The notes under the pieces were generated by a model. That model was not told where the DNA came from. It saw only the letters and a program-made list of their open reading frames with translations, and did no database searches. From NCBI GenBank assembly GCA_964035545.1, contig OZ037769.1, positions 11,229,133 through 11,293,132 of the forward strand: 64,000 nt of DNA. The letters run 5' to 3'. Below are positions 34,343 to 46,868 of the stretch, in pieces. Positions within the stretch are counted from its first letter, which is position 1. Every line of letters starts with the position of its first letter. This DNA comes from Bugula neritina (Eukaryota > Bryozoa > Gymnolaemata > Cheilostomatida > Bugulidae). The position numbers and the translations under genes are program-made.

Positions 34343-37300
34343 GATAACTAGGGTACCCTGTAGATGGCACACTACTTAGATAATCATACACACCAGCTTC
34401 AACTTTCTACCAGAGTTATTCTCTCCCTGTCTATTTTTTATACAATGGCAAATTACTAAGATGCATTCCAACAATTATTGTATTTTTGGCACAGTTACTC
34501 TGGTAGATCAATCTGAAACTGTTAGGCTTGCAATACTACTCAACTTTAGAATTATAACTATATTATACTACTTGAGAATTATTGCTATTTATTGGCTCAA
34601 ACGTATCACTTGCTAATATTTGCGCTTTTTTTATGTTTTCCTACTTAACCTAGTTTCATACATGCGGACATAACGTAGCTATACTTTAGCAGCAGGCAGA
34701 AAATGTGTATTGATCTACACAAAATCAAGTTCTAGCACCTGTGGTGACACTTCACAGGTTCAAATTATTCATAATTTTTATGGAACCAATAGCTTCTTAG
34801 TAGAAATATTATTTAGCTTTTTAATTTTGACAATTATTGGCAATCACTATTGGAAGGTCTGTTTACTACTTTTCATTCCTTCACATGTATACATGTAGTT
34901 GTTGCAGTTATCTGGCTTAGCTAGGTTATGGCATTGTCTAAAGTCTAAACCGTTTCATATCAATTTTATGTTGGTATTTGAACTTTTCAAGGTCGTTTTT
35001 GCAAGTATTAGTTTTTCAACTTTAATACTTGACTTCCTAAAAAAATATTTATATTAGTTATTTCTTCTTTTGCTATGAATTAATGAGCTTTTCTGATGTT
35101 TTGATCATTCCAATGTGTTTATTTTGTAAGATATTATTTTTTGTTACTCACCAACTGTAATGATATTGATTTTGCACTATCTGGTATTGCTAATGTTTTT
35201 TTTTCCATTTAATTTTCTATCTCAATATATTTTGTACATAAATACTGTGTAATTATATCCATTGTTAGTATCAGTCTATTATATAAGTGGCGTTTTATGC
35301 AGATTACAAAATGTACCTAGTAAGCATTAAATATAATAAATAAGCTAATATGTACATCATTTCAATGGATGTATCTGCATTTATAAAGCTAGCACTTTAA
35401 AATGTTGAAGTTGTGATTGCTTTAAATATTATAGCTGAATATAAATCAACTATCACTGTAATTCGAAGTCATGCATTGAGCAAAGTGTGGTTACAAATTT
35501 TAACCCCTAATAGTCTTTGTCTAATTATAATTATATGCTTTTTATTTATATGAATATGACCTGTTTGGAAGTAACTGAAACATTTGTTGAATGTTTAGTT
35601 ATAACTTCTAAATTGCTAAAAATTATCTCAATTTTATTACAGCATTCATTGTAAGAGATTCATCCACTTTATGCAAAATAGTTTTGTTGGGTATAGAGTT
35701 ATCTTTTCTCATATAAAAACACTGGGGTCAACGCACCCGAACATCCACATACTCGTAGCTAAATAGGAAAATATAGCCACAAAGAATTCTTGCAGAAATG
35801 TAGTAGATTTTCAAATGAGTTGTAATTTTTTTGCTCTATTAGCAGACCTTCTGTTTATAGAACATTATATCATTGGTATTATTATATTAAGGCAATAGAA
35901 AAACATTCTACAGGCATAACATGTAGATGCGGTTTTCTTTGATCCTGATCATTGCGCATGCGGCATTCACTCTGGATGTGGAGGCCACATAATGATTTGC
36001 TTATGAAGAAAAACTGATGCAATGTGACACCTTGACTTCCACACACTTCAATTTTATTCAATTTTAATTACTGTATTTTCCATGTTGAACTCATGCCTGA
36101 GTTTCTTATGCTTTGTTCAAGTAGTTCATATAGATTATGTTTATGATTAGCCATTTATGATTTATTATATAAAATAATATATCATATATGATATTCAGTT
36201 TCACTAAATTTAATCATTATGATTAGATTTATATAATATATTATAATTATGCTTATGAATACGAGACCGAGTAATCAAATTCAATACGGTAATTATTACA
36301 GTAATATTAATCACAATTATATAATAAAAGTTAAATGTCGGAATAGGTTTAACTTTAGTCTTTGAGATTTTATAATCATAATAATTATGGTGTCTGAAAA
36401 GTGAAAGAGTTAAAGACTAAGGTTGAACTTATTAGTATTTCGACTGTACACTCACACCGTGACTGTAAGTGACTAACTCTAAGTGTATAGTCACAGTGTG
36501 ACTGTGAGTGTAACTGTGCACTAACACTGTACACAGTACAGTCACGGTGATGATTGATTTAGATTATGGAACTGGGTGTGATAGTCTTAGTGATACAGAC
36601 CTGACACTGATACTGATAGTGTTGGACTGTACAGTGTACTTCTAGTAATACTAATACTAATACTAGTAGGATGAACTTGAAGATCAACTTTAAGTTTTAC
36701 AATTGACTTAGCCTTACTGAGTTACCAGGGTTACTGTTACTGTTAGTGTTTTTGTTACTGATTGCCATAATCACCATCATAGTGGTTAGACTTACAATTA
36801 CGAATTAGTATTACTTTTCGTCTGACTCTTATAGTTAATATAAGTCTTAATCTAAATTCAAAGTGAAAGTCTCACACTGAGCACTATAAGTGTAAGACTA
36901 ACTCGAAGCGGTGGGCCTAAGTATAACTGTTAATCTAATGAGTAATCATAATGACTGAGTCTAATGACTATAGCTATTAATAATCTCACTATTAGTCTAA
37001 GTATTAGTATTACAGTATTACATTTATTATTAGTATTACAGATGTTTATGTTGTCATGAAATTTAACAAATATTTATAATAGACAGTTATTACAAAATTG
37101 AATGTAATAAATAATAACAGTGATTTTACCACATTTTTGTAATAACTGCCTTGATACTTATAGTTATACTTATGTATTTCACATTGGTAATCTAAATTTT
37201 TATTTTTAATTTTCAAGTTCATTATAATATTAATATAAATTCTGTTATAATTACAATAATTTTTAAATCAACTAGTCAACTATTTATACTAATACTGATA

Positions 37301-38658
37301 GTAATAGTTACAATTATAACCTATACTAATAAGAATACTTATACTTATGGCTATACTAGTTGTGTACTTGTTAGTTATAGCATAACTATAAGTATCAGTA
37401 GTATTTCATTTACTATAAGTAGTTATATTTATAAGTTATAACTAATTAATATCATTAACCTATATAATATTTATATGAATATATCATAATCATAACTTAT
37501 AACTGTAGGCATATTTATAATAAGTGCTATAAATGCTTATGTAATATGAGTACGAGCATCACCATCAGTGTGATAATGTAAAGACACTGAATATAGCATT
37601 TAGTAGTTGATTTTTTACATATCGATGTTACTGCTGAATCTCATATTGTAAGTGTAATTATAATTATATAAAAATAAGTACAGAGCTACAACATTTATGG
37701 TAAGTAATTACTAATAAATGTATGTAAATATAATTATAACTAATAATTTCAAATTTTAACTAAAACATCAGCATAAAGTAATGATATTAAATATATTGGT
37801 ATTACCAAACTATAAAATAAAACGGAAAATTTTAATTCATGTTGTAAAATAAATATAAGTATATATATAAATATCACTGTGTATCAATTATAGTTGTAAA
37901 AGTAAATTTGACTATTTCAAAGTAAGTTTAACTATTTCATTATATTTGAAAGTTTTTTGTTTTTATTGAAAAAGTAATTATAAGTTCAAGTATAGTTATT
38001 TTTAATAAAAAAATACTTTTGTTCTGTTTCAAAGTAAAAGTCAATCCCAATTACATTATGATGCTGTAACTCACAGAGTCATAGTGCAGGCACCCTCATT
38101 AACTCTCACAGTCACAAAACAGACAAAGCTGGTCACAAAGCTAATATGAAAAAAAAATATATATATATATAATAATAATAATAATATAGAGGGGCATGGA
38201 GCAGCGATAGCTTCTTGCGACATTTTGTAAATACTTTAAATGAGCTTCTATTTTAAATAATCCAACAGAGTTTTGACTTTTGACTTTTTTTTCTTTCATT
38301 TTTGTTCATGCCTACTTATATTATAGCTAGTATTTACACTGAATTTCACAATGTGTTGTCATGTCTGTGATATGCAATAAATCAACAATCAACAATCGAA
38401 TGTAATTTTAGCTTATAGTGTTGAGTGTTTTATTTTATTCTCTTCTATGGAGTCATATAAATTTGTATAACATGTATCTATTATTCAGCAATATACTATG
38501 TTTCAGCAAGCTTTGATGTAAAGTTTCAGATTTCAAACCACTACATGTTAGTCTGGTGGATAGTATATATAATCGTTTAAGTTGCAGTACTTTTCATTCT
38601 ATTGTTATCTGTAGAACTGCTTTACTATCACATTGAGAATATAACTAAGGTTGTAATT
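34343..38658. other. Intergenic interval, integrin alpha to eIF2-beta
   Basis: Up to about 35.4 kb this is integrin 3' UTR and flank (AATAAA near 35336). From about 36430 to 37020 lies a patch dense in ACTG, GTGA and GTTA words with many short inverted repeats (for example CACACCGTGACTG against CAGTCACGGTG). It passes into very AT-rich DNA to about 38190 with a (TA)n(TAA)n run at about 38156-38185. No coding exon is seen. The eIF2-beta promoter should lie within the last 300 bases. Confidence 0.65.
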
Positions 38659-41546
38659 ATGGCAGAACTAAATAAGGAAGAGCCAATGGAACAGGTAATA
38701 TTCTATTATATAAGAAATAAATGCCAGAATTTCAATAATTTTAATTGTTTCAAACATCAGACAAGCTAATAGATTTATTTTGATTATTTCTCAACCAAAT
38801 GCCATGCTGCATACAATCTCCGTACTCTATTTCTAACATTAGATATTTGATCCAAGTATGAAGAAAAAGAAGAAAAAGAAAAAGACAGCTTTTGATTTAG
38901 ACTCAGCCCTGTCTGGGGGTAGTCAGCCCACTGATGAACCGGCACCAGACGGTATCTTCTCACTCCATATTATAGAACTTTTACACTTAGTTGTGGTAAC
39001 CTGGAAGGTTTTCTGTCTCTTTGTGAATTGTAGAAAGCTCAAAATACGCCGAATCTATCCAACATAAAGATGTTTAACAAAAATGAATTCTTTATTTTAA
39101 AAATGCAAAATGTCTCATGGCTGAATCATGTGAAATTGAATAATAAACTGGACTTTTTGTCCTCCTAAAACTGTTGAATTATTAAGGTAACCATGGCTAT
39201 GCACTTAGAACAGTTAGAGTAAGCACTGACTGGTTAAACATTGTCAGCTAACATTGTGATATCTCTTTATAACAGGTTTAATTTGGAGTTTTCATTCCAT
39301 TGTTCACTCCTAAATATAACTTAAAACAAAACACCATGTCCCTGCTGGTGTAGGAGTAAACCAATTTAGTTTGAGTCTCTTGGGTTGAACAGTTCTTCAT
39401 GTTGTGTTTGTCTCTATCGCTTCAGCTACAGCGGCCAGCCAAAGTGACACTCTGGATATGAGCTCGGTGAAAGAAAATCTACCACAGGTAGGCAGTCCTT
39501 CAAGTACTGTTCAATCTACCAATACTAATGCTTTTGCAATTTATTTCTCACATCAAAGTACTGCACTCTACTGAGCTACAGTCTTACTAGAAGCTATATA
39601 TGTAGCCTGGAGTTAACAAATAAAGTTATACAAACTTCCATAATGATAAGTATCAAAGTTTTTCTAAATGTCAAACACTCGCAACCAAAAATGTCAAATT
39701 CATCAAATCAACTCGTAAAAACTACTCAGTAATTATTTTCTGAACTCAGGAGCCGGAGGCTGTGGATCCTATAGATGAATTCAGTCAGAAGAAAAAGAAG
39801 AAATCTAAAAGTGTGAAAATAAGTGATACTAATGAAATACTCGGTACTTCTGAATCAGCTGCAGTCCACAAGGTGGAGGAAGGAGAGTACACTAAAACTG
39901 ATGATGACTACACGTATGATCAGGTGAGGTGTATACTACACGTATGATCAGGTGAGATATATACTACACGTATGATCAGGTGAGATATACTAAACATGAA
40001 CAGGTGAGGTAAAGGCTAGATAAATATGCAACGTAGTATATATATGCAGTCGGGTTGTGTATGAAATATAACTCTTACCCCTATCTCTTTTCTGTATCAA
40101 AAAACTCACACAAGTTTATAGTCGCTATCCCTGTGAGAAACCCCTGATGAATAGGTTTTTTGTTAAATCGGGCTAAGGACTTGTTAAGATGGGGCACAGG
40201 AGCAATTATGACTGGATGCTCTTCCTAACATCGCCAATGGCCTTCGTTGGGTTCATGTTTACTAAGCCAGCACTCTAACCCCTAGACCACCTGCTCTTCT
40301 CTGTGTAATGGCGGCTCAATTATCTCTTTCAGCTTCTCACTAGAGTATTTAACATCATGAGGGAGAGAAATCCCGACATGGAATCCGGAGAAAGGAAGCG
40401 ATTTGTGATGAAACCACCACAGATGGCGAGGGTTGGCACCAGGAAGACGGCATTCACCAACTTTGCTGACATCTGCAGACTCTTGAAACGCCAGCCTAAG
40501 CATTTGCTCCAATTCTTATTGGCTGAGCTTGGTACTAGGTATGTTACCAATGTGAAGGGAGTTTTCTCCCCTCCTATTACTTCAGAGTAGATAACTCCAA
40601 TGTGTCTCTAAGCACAGGTCAAATAGATCGGTGAAATAGTTTTTGAAAACTCATGCCAGTGCATAAATGTTTATGCCAATGTATTGTATACTTACAGTGG
40701 CAATGTAGACGCCAATAACTCACTCATTCTAAAAGGGCGTTATCAACAGAAGCATATTGAGACAGTTCTACGTAGATACATTAGTAAGTTTATAGCTTAT
40801 AGTGTGTAGATACATTAGTAAGTTTATAGCTTATAGTGTGTAGATACATTAGTAAGTTTATAGCACATAGTGTGTAGATACAATAGTAAGTTTATAGCAT
40901 ATAGTGTGTTGATACAAGACTAAGTTTATAGCATGTACTGTGTTGATACATTAGTAAGTTTATAGCATGTAGGGTGTAGATACAATAGTAAGTTTATAGC
41001 ACATAGTGTGTAGATACATTAGTAAGTTTATAGCATATAGTGTGTAGATACAATAGTAAGTTTATAGCTTATAGTGTGTAGATACAATAGTAAGTTTATA
41101 GCTTATAGTGTGTAGATACATTAGTAAGTTTATAGCATATAGTGGGTAGATACAATAGTAAGTTTATAGCATATAATGTGTAAATGCAATAGTAAGTATG
41201 TGTATAAACATATGTAAATTTGCATTATGTGAGCGTTGTAGCATATACTACTTTTGTGGTGGACTAGTATAGTGTAGTATACTAGAAAGTACTGTATGTA
41301 TAATAAACTAGAAAGTAGTATACTATACTATACTATACTATAAGTACTGATATTGCAATGTTTGTAGAGGAATACGTAACGTGTCACACATGCCGATCAC
41401 CTGAAACGCTGCTAGAGAGAGAAATCCGTCTGTTCTTCCTGCAGTGTCAGCACTGTGGCAGCAGAAGCTCCGTGGCTAGCATCAAGTCAGGATTCCAAGC
41501 CGTTACTGGCAAACGTGCTGCCATGCGGGCGAAAACCACAGCATAA
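38659..41546 (+). CDS. EIF2S2: Translation initiation factor eIF2 subunit beta (7 exons)
   Basis: This is the beta subunit of eIF2, which delivers initiator Met-tRNA to the 40S ribosome with GTP; beta contacts eIF5 and eIF2B through lysine runs. Exons: 38659-38694, 38843-38951, 39426-39487, 39750-39923, 40333-40538, 40698-40783, 41368-41546; 852 nt, 283 residues. Residues 13-18 IFDPSM precede eight lysines (K19-K26), and a second lysine box is K83-K87. The core reads [35 protein letters not shown] and [18 protein letters not shown]2-C2 zinc finger uses CHTC and CQHC near the end, followed by [20 protein letters not shown]. Animal eIF2-beta usually has three lysine boxes and about 330 residues; here the acidic N-terminus is shorter, with two boxes. 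AATAAA is at 41577. Two introns (after 39923 and 40783) start with tandem arrays that copy the splice donor. Confidence 0.97.
39908..40013. repeat. Donor-bearing tandem repeat at eIF2-beta exon 4/intron 4
   Basis: A 26-28-bp unit starts inside the exon (CTACACGTATGATCAG, coding for the end YTYDQ) and includes the donor GTGAGG plus about ten intron bases. Two further good copies follow (CTACACGTATGATCAGGTGA), and a degenerate fourth reads CTAAACATGAACAGGTGAGG. Each carries CAG|GTGAG, so three extra consensus 5' splice sites lie within 80 bases of the real one. Use of the second donor would add 28 bases and a stop codon. Confidence 0.92.
40098..40298 (-). mobile_element. tRNA-derived SINE (copy 2, antisense in eIF2-beta intron 4)
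   Basis: On the minus strand it reads AGCAGGTGGTCTAGGGGTTA at the head, then GGAAGAGCATCCAGTCATAA and CTCCTGTGCCCCATCT. It ends in CTTGTGTGAGTTTTTTGATA. It matches the copy at 22281-22498 along its length. Its B box is weaker than in copy 1. It ends 34 bases before the acceptor of eIF2-beta exon 5, so its complement supplies part of the region where branch point and pyrimidine tract are expected. Confidence 0.88.
40771..41195. repeat. 34-bp donor-bearing minisatellite at eIF2-beta exon 6/intron 6
   Basis: The unit is GTAGATACATTAGTAAGTTT followed by ATAGCTTATAGTGT. The first copy starts inside exon 6 (CGTAGATACATTA, coding for RRYI) and contains the authentic donor ATTA|GTAAGT at 40784. About twelve copies follow, and nearly all keep ATTAGTAAGTTT or ATAGTAAGTTT, so the intron opens with about a dozen near-identical 5' splice sites. 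The first extra donor would add 34 bases with an in-frame TAG. Confidence 0.95.
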
Positions 41547-44500
41547 ATTATGTTGTTATGTTTATGTTTTATTCGCAATAAACTGTTGACTGCCAAATGC
41601 AGATGCAGAAAACTTTTCTGCAAGTTTTAAATGTTACATTATCTGGTAATATTTTGTATATAAGATGTTTACCATTCTGTGTCTTTATCATATGTGGTAT
41701 TATTGGGCTATCACATAGAGAATATTTTACAGCATTTTCTTATTAGCAAGTCACCATTATGTCCTGTACTTCAGTCTTCTTAATTTTGTGCTATTTCAAA
41801 TATGGTGAATAAATATAATTACAATATATTACATTTGTTTTTATTTACTATCCATAGCCTCAGTGATAACATTTTTGTTTCTAGCCTGCCTTGTTATGAA
41901 TTTAACAACAAAGATTTATTATTATAGAAAATAATGTTAATGTCTGGTTTTAAATTGATAGAAAGATACAATGCAAATACAATCCAACTCTCTTGTTTAC
42001 TACTGCATGCCTTTGCAAATTCCATTATATCGTGTAACTAAGTTCTTCTATAACAGTTATATACTGGCCACATGTAATAGCAATGAGTATCATTGTTTAC
42101 TATGGTTGCTAAGGAACGGTTGCTTCAAACTACTACTAAGTACTTGAAGACATTGATTAGACTCAGTTATGCTAATTGTGTAGATACATCATTTTGTAGT
42201 CAACAACCCATTCTAATTAGTGCAAATAAACTTGTCAACAATTACAATGCATCTGCAGTGACTGTTTCACACTTGACTACAATATTTCATTACCCACTCT
42301 ACTGCCTCATACTTTTAAATAACGTGCAAATAAAAATGTCTATTTATAATCTCTTCACTTATCTCCACTTTGTCCTGTTTGGGTAGTGAAAAAAAATACT
42401 CATTTATAAAACAGAATGAAGTTCAGGTTTTGTTTTAGCATGTGCCACTTTGCATACATGTCTAACTTTAGCTGCAGAGACTAGCTGCTTTATGTGTGTG
42501 TTGTGACTCTATATCTCTCAATGTTATGAAAATTTGGGCAACACGTTTCTTTATTTATGGGTTGCCAAGAGTTGCAATATAATAATATAGCCACATTTTC
42601 CATAGAATACAACTGTTTGGATATTTAGCTTTAAGATATATCATCTAACATCAAGATGATTTTAAGCACAAGGTTGTTTTGTCCGTGTTGTATTCAGTAA
42701 GCAAAGTTATAATCTTTTGTTTTGTTATTTTAGACTTCATATACTTTTGTTAATCAATACAGTAACCATTGACTTGTTAGGTGTACTATAGTAACACATA
42801 ACAACACTGGCAGCATCTAACAGCTGATGACCCGGCAGCATATCATTTGCTAATGTATTGCTAGTGTTTTCCTATGCATTTAACTGAAACTGTGAACAGT
42901 GAATGTAGAAACTTAACTCTCCTTACTTGTTGTATATTTTAAAAATATGTCTAATAAAGTTAACAGAGCTGACGCAGATAAACAGTGTCATATAGTGTTG
43001 ATGCGAGGATATAAAAAAATTGCACTGTAAAAATATTGTAGGTTCTTACAAGTTGTGACTGGTACAAACGTCCCTACACTCTTGTCTACTGCAACTATAG
43101 TTTTCTCTCAGCAACACAATTTTAGTCAATATCTGAGAATAGCTAAAGGTCTATAACATTTTTAATTTACCTCACTCATTGGACATATGATACTAACACG
43201 CGTATGTGCATACTGTATGCTGTTGTATTCATTAATAGACTTTCACTGCTATTGGATCAACGTGCTCAGCATGTTACAAAACTTAAAATTTTCTCCACAC
43301 GTTCAGGCTGGTAATATTTTATAGGCAGGAGAAAACTAACTTTAAACTCTCAATTAGGACTTTTATAAATTTTGCAGTTATACATTTTTATGATGTCAAT
43401 GGTCTTTGACTAGCTTGCCTAGAACTGGTAAGGGTTTCCAACTCTAAACTTGCATTGTTAGGAAATCATCCAGTACAATAAATAGATTAAATTCATAGAG
43501 ACATGCAGTCATATAGAGTGGCATGAATTAAGCCTATTTAACAAAGGCTACCACTCCCCTCCTCCATGTATGCAAGAGTGTTTAAACTTAACAAAGTGCC
43601 ATTAGCTACTGTCACAGGCAACTGGAACTAGTTGGAAACCACAGCACACTCTTCCTTCTAAAAATTGTATGTAATAGAAGCCTAGGCTAGCGCTTCCAAA
43701 TATCAAACACCTGCTATTATCTTAACTAGATTGGCAGGTATCTGCTAGTTATAACTTATTTGCTAAATTGTTCTACAAATTACATTAAACTTTGAATTTA
43801 AGAAAAATGAGCATTAATTTAAATCTAGCCAATATAACTGTTGCATATTTTGCTACAGTATAATAATATATTTGTCAAGTTGCCAAATGCTGAGATGCGA
43901 CATAAGAAACGCTTCTATGAAATATTTTAGAACTCCAAGTTACTTTCACTGTCTTTGGAAAGGCAAAGTTTTTTGATCTTCAATAAATGTGGCAATGTGT
44001 CTCAACTCCCAGGAAGTTTAATTAAATGTATAAGTTTTTTGTTTGCACTTACTTTATTTTCTAGCAAATGAAAACAATTATGTAAATATTATGGCCAATT
44101 AGTGTTGGCTACTTAATCTATTATAGATACATAGTATACTGTATACCTAAACTTCCTGATAGGCCAGGCACCTACAGACAATGTCAATTACAATGGCAGG
44201 TGGTGACCAACAACTGTTAGTACTTCACTAAATGAATTTTAGCTGTTGGGTATATTGAGGTAGCCTGCCGGTTATTACTTTCTATGATGATGGCGTTATG
44301 CATAAGAGTTGGTGTTTTGTCAATTTGGCTGTCTCTACAAAGCCATGAAATTCTATTTAATTCGTATGAAACAGAATTTACTCTTGATGCTCTGGTTCTA
44401 ACATCTAACAATCTAACATATTCTAAAATAGAATTCTTTTCAATTTACAACCTTATCCCAAGTATAAAAGGCTGTTGGATATGATTTGATAATATTATGC

Positions 44501-45121
44501 AACTGTTTTAATGTGAAAATAGTTGTGCCAAAACCTGAGAAGTACACAACATGAGCTTTGATCAATGTTAGTATATGAGTTTTATTGATTGTTCTGTAAA
44601 ATGACAACCAAAACTGCAACATATACATGTGTCATATATTACAATAACTTGAAACATTTTGATAGCATGAGAATACAATTGCCTTAAAATAGAATTAGAT
44701 ATTATATTTAGGTATTATAAAATTTAGATTACATTCTGCACCTTTTGATGGAAATTTCAAAAAGTTAGTACTATAATAAACTAAATGCAACCACTAAAAG
44801 ACAATTTGGCCAACAATGCAGCAATATACAGTCGAATATCTTTGCCGTTTCTCTTTGGCTAGCATATACGAAATGCCTTACTAACCACCCGCATTGCATT
44901 ACAAATACCACGCTGATTGTAGTCTGCAAAAGTTTGAATATGCTTGCATAGCAGGTTAACGATGATATCATTGTTGTCGGCTACTGGTTGGTGGTAGAAT
45001 ACATAATCCAATTTAATTTTTAAAACTGTGTCGATGTTGAACTAGTTTTTTCTGTATTCGCTCAATTATCCATTTTAATTTGAGTTAAAAGTAACCACAG
45101 AGTTAGAGGTTAAGGATGGAT
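41547..45121. other. Convergent intergenic interval, eIF2-beta to CFAP20
   Basis: This is 3.5 kb between two genes that face each other. It contains the eIF2-beta 3' UTR, and the 3' UTR of CFAP20 on the other strand should be at the right end. I see no repeat family, RNA gene or coding exon. Open frames at 42093-42386 and 44217-45000 lack splice or family support. Confidence 0.6.
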
Positions 45122-46868
45122 CTACAACGCTTTCTTGTTCTGCACGGGTAGATACAGCTTGAACTCTGGCGGTAATTCATCTTCCGAGTAGAGTCTGTCT
45201 GAGAAATATACTCTCCTTATCCTGCAGTTGGCGTGAATCTACCAAAATAGAAAAAATTCATCATCATACGCTAAATAACTTAAAATAAATCAAGTTTTCC
45301 CATTCAAGCCTTTTAATGACATTTTTGCTTCAATTAAACAACGCAATGTTTAGATATGAATAGCATATTTTGTCACATTTGTTTTATAGAGTGAATATAT
45401 ACCACAAATAAAATTTAATAGGCATCTCTACCAATTCAATAAATCTAGGATACAGGCAATACGAGTAGTTCAGGTAGTATGAGTCATCTAGGTAATGCAG
45501 GTAGTATGAGTCATCTAGGTAATGCAGGTACACACCTGAACTCTGAGAGTTTCTATGTAGTTTGTTCCATAGGCACGTCTTGTGAAGTCTGATAAGTTGA
45601 ACTGAATCTGATTCCAGCCATCATCCAATCTCATAGGCATGGTGCAAATAAATGGTTTGACTCGAGTCGTACTCTGATAATTACTAGCTCGGAATCGTCT
45701 TCTCACATTCTTATCATCTAACACCTGCAGACATCAAGATATTTTAATAGTAGATTGTAACTGAACAGTAGAAATAGAGACAGTTTGATAAAATATTTTT
45801 GCATAAAAATTATCTTTTTCATTTGTTAAGCATAAAAATATTTTTAAAAACTTTAAAATAAAATAAAATTACCATTATAGTTAATTTACATAACCACTAC
45901 TGAAACTTTGTTAAATAGTAGATTTTCTGTAATTGTGAAATTAGCATACTGAGCCTATTTAGGCTTTTATTTTAAGATGGTCTTACCTGCACTTCAAATG
46001 TGAAGTATTTTTTCAAGTTTTTAATTATCATGACCAGGAAAGGAAGTTTAATGCCCAAAGTCTTTTTTGCATCTGCTGGACATGTGATAAATGTGGTGCT
46101 ACAATAAAAACAATAAGAAATTAGCATACATAACAAACACCTACTATTTGAAAACAGTTAGATTAGAAGCATAGCTATAGAGTCTATAAAACATTTCTTG
46201 TATAATTTAAATTAACTGTTGCCAAGTCTACATAACTATGAGTTTTAAAATGATATTACCAATTGCAAATGCAATAGCTCAAGTTGTTGAAGTTGTCTTA
46301 CCTGACATTAGTGCCAACTATCTCTAGAACAAGTGATTGAATATCATTATCTGTGATACGTTTTATGTGTCCATTCCTGACCTACAACATATATTTAGTG
46401 TAATGAGTCCAGTTCATGACATCATTTGAGTATGAAACTGAAAACAATTTTAAGCATATAGGTGCAATGAAATTAACAATTAACAGTGAAATTTATGCAA
46501 ATCTAATAATAGTTTATGCTATAACTAAAATACTTAATTGCTAAGCGCAAATCATAAAAAAATTATTTTAGTAAATCTCGAACTTGAATATTCATATTTT
46601 GTGCAATTGCATGGAGATACTAAATATTAATTGCTTTAAACTCTGATTTTTGCTAAACATGCATTTGTAGAGAAAAAAATCCAAACTCTTTGCAAAGTTT
46701 ATAAATTCAACATGGTGGTCAATGTCACTTAATAATAATGCAACTATTGTAAAATTAGGTTTTAGAAAACACGCGACTACATACCTTTTTGTCCCATATT
46801 TGTAGTGGTTTGCTCCCAATACTATACAAAATGGATAGAAATCCACTTTGAAATGTGTTTTTAAACAT
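45122..46868 (-). CDS. CFAP20: Cilia- and flagella-associated protein 20 (CFAP20), 5 exons
   Basis: CFAP20 is a doublet-microtubule inner-junction protein of cilia and centrioles that links A and B tubules; it is nearly invariant across ciliated eukaryotes. Minus-strand exons: 46868-46785, 46381-46302, 46098-45987, 45724-45536, 45238-45122; 582 nt, 193 residues, equal to the human length. It begins [20 protein letters not shown] and continues with [78 protein letters not shown] and [20 protein letters not shown]. The last residues KKAL replace the usual KAKQ-type end. Every intron has GT/AG ends. An imperfect 28-bp repeat (about 45466-45528) starts eight bases after the donor of exon 4. It is the nearest gene to ERI2-like and on the same strand, 1.3 kb apart. 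Confidence 0.98.
45466..45528. repeat. 28-bp short tandem repeat in CFAP20 intron 4
   Basis: GTAGTATGAGTCATCTAGGT followed by AATGCAG is repeated just over twice. It begins within ten bases of the exon 4 donor (minus strand). Unlike the eIF2-beta arrays, the unit does not include the donor itself. Confidence 0.8.
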
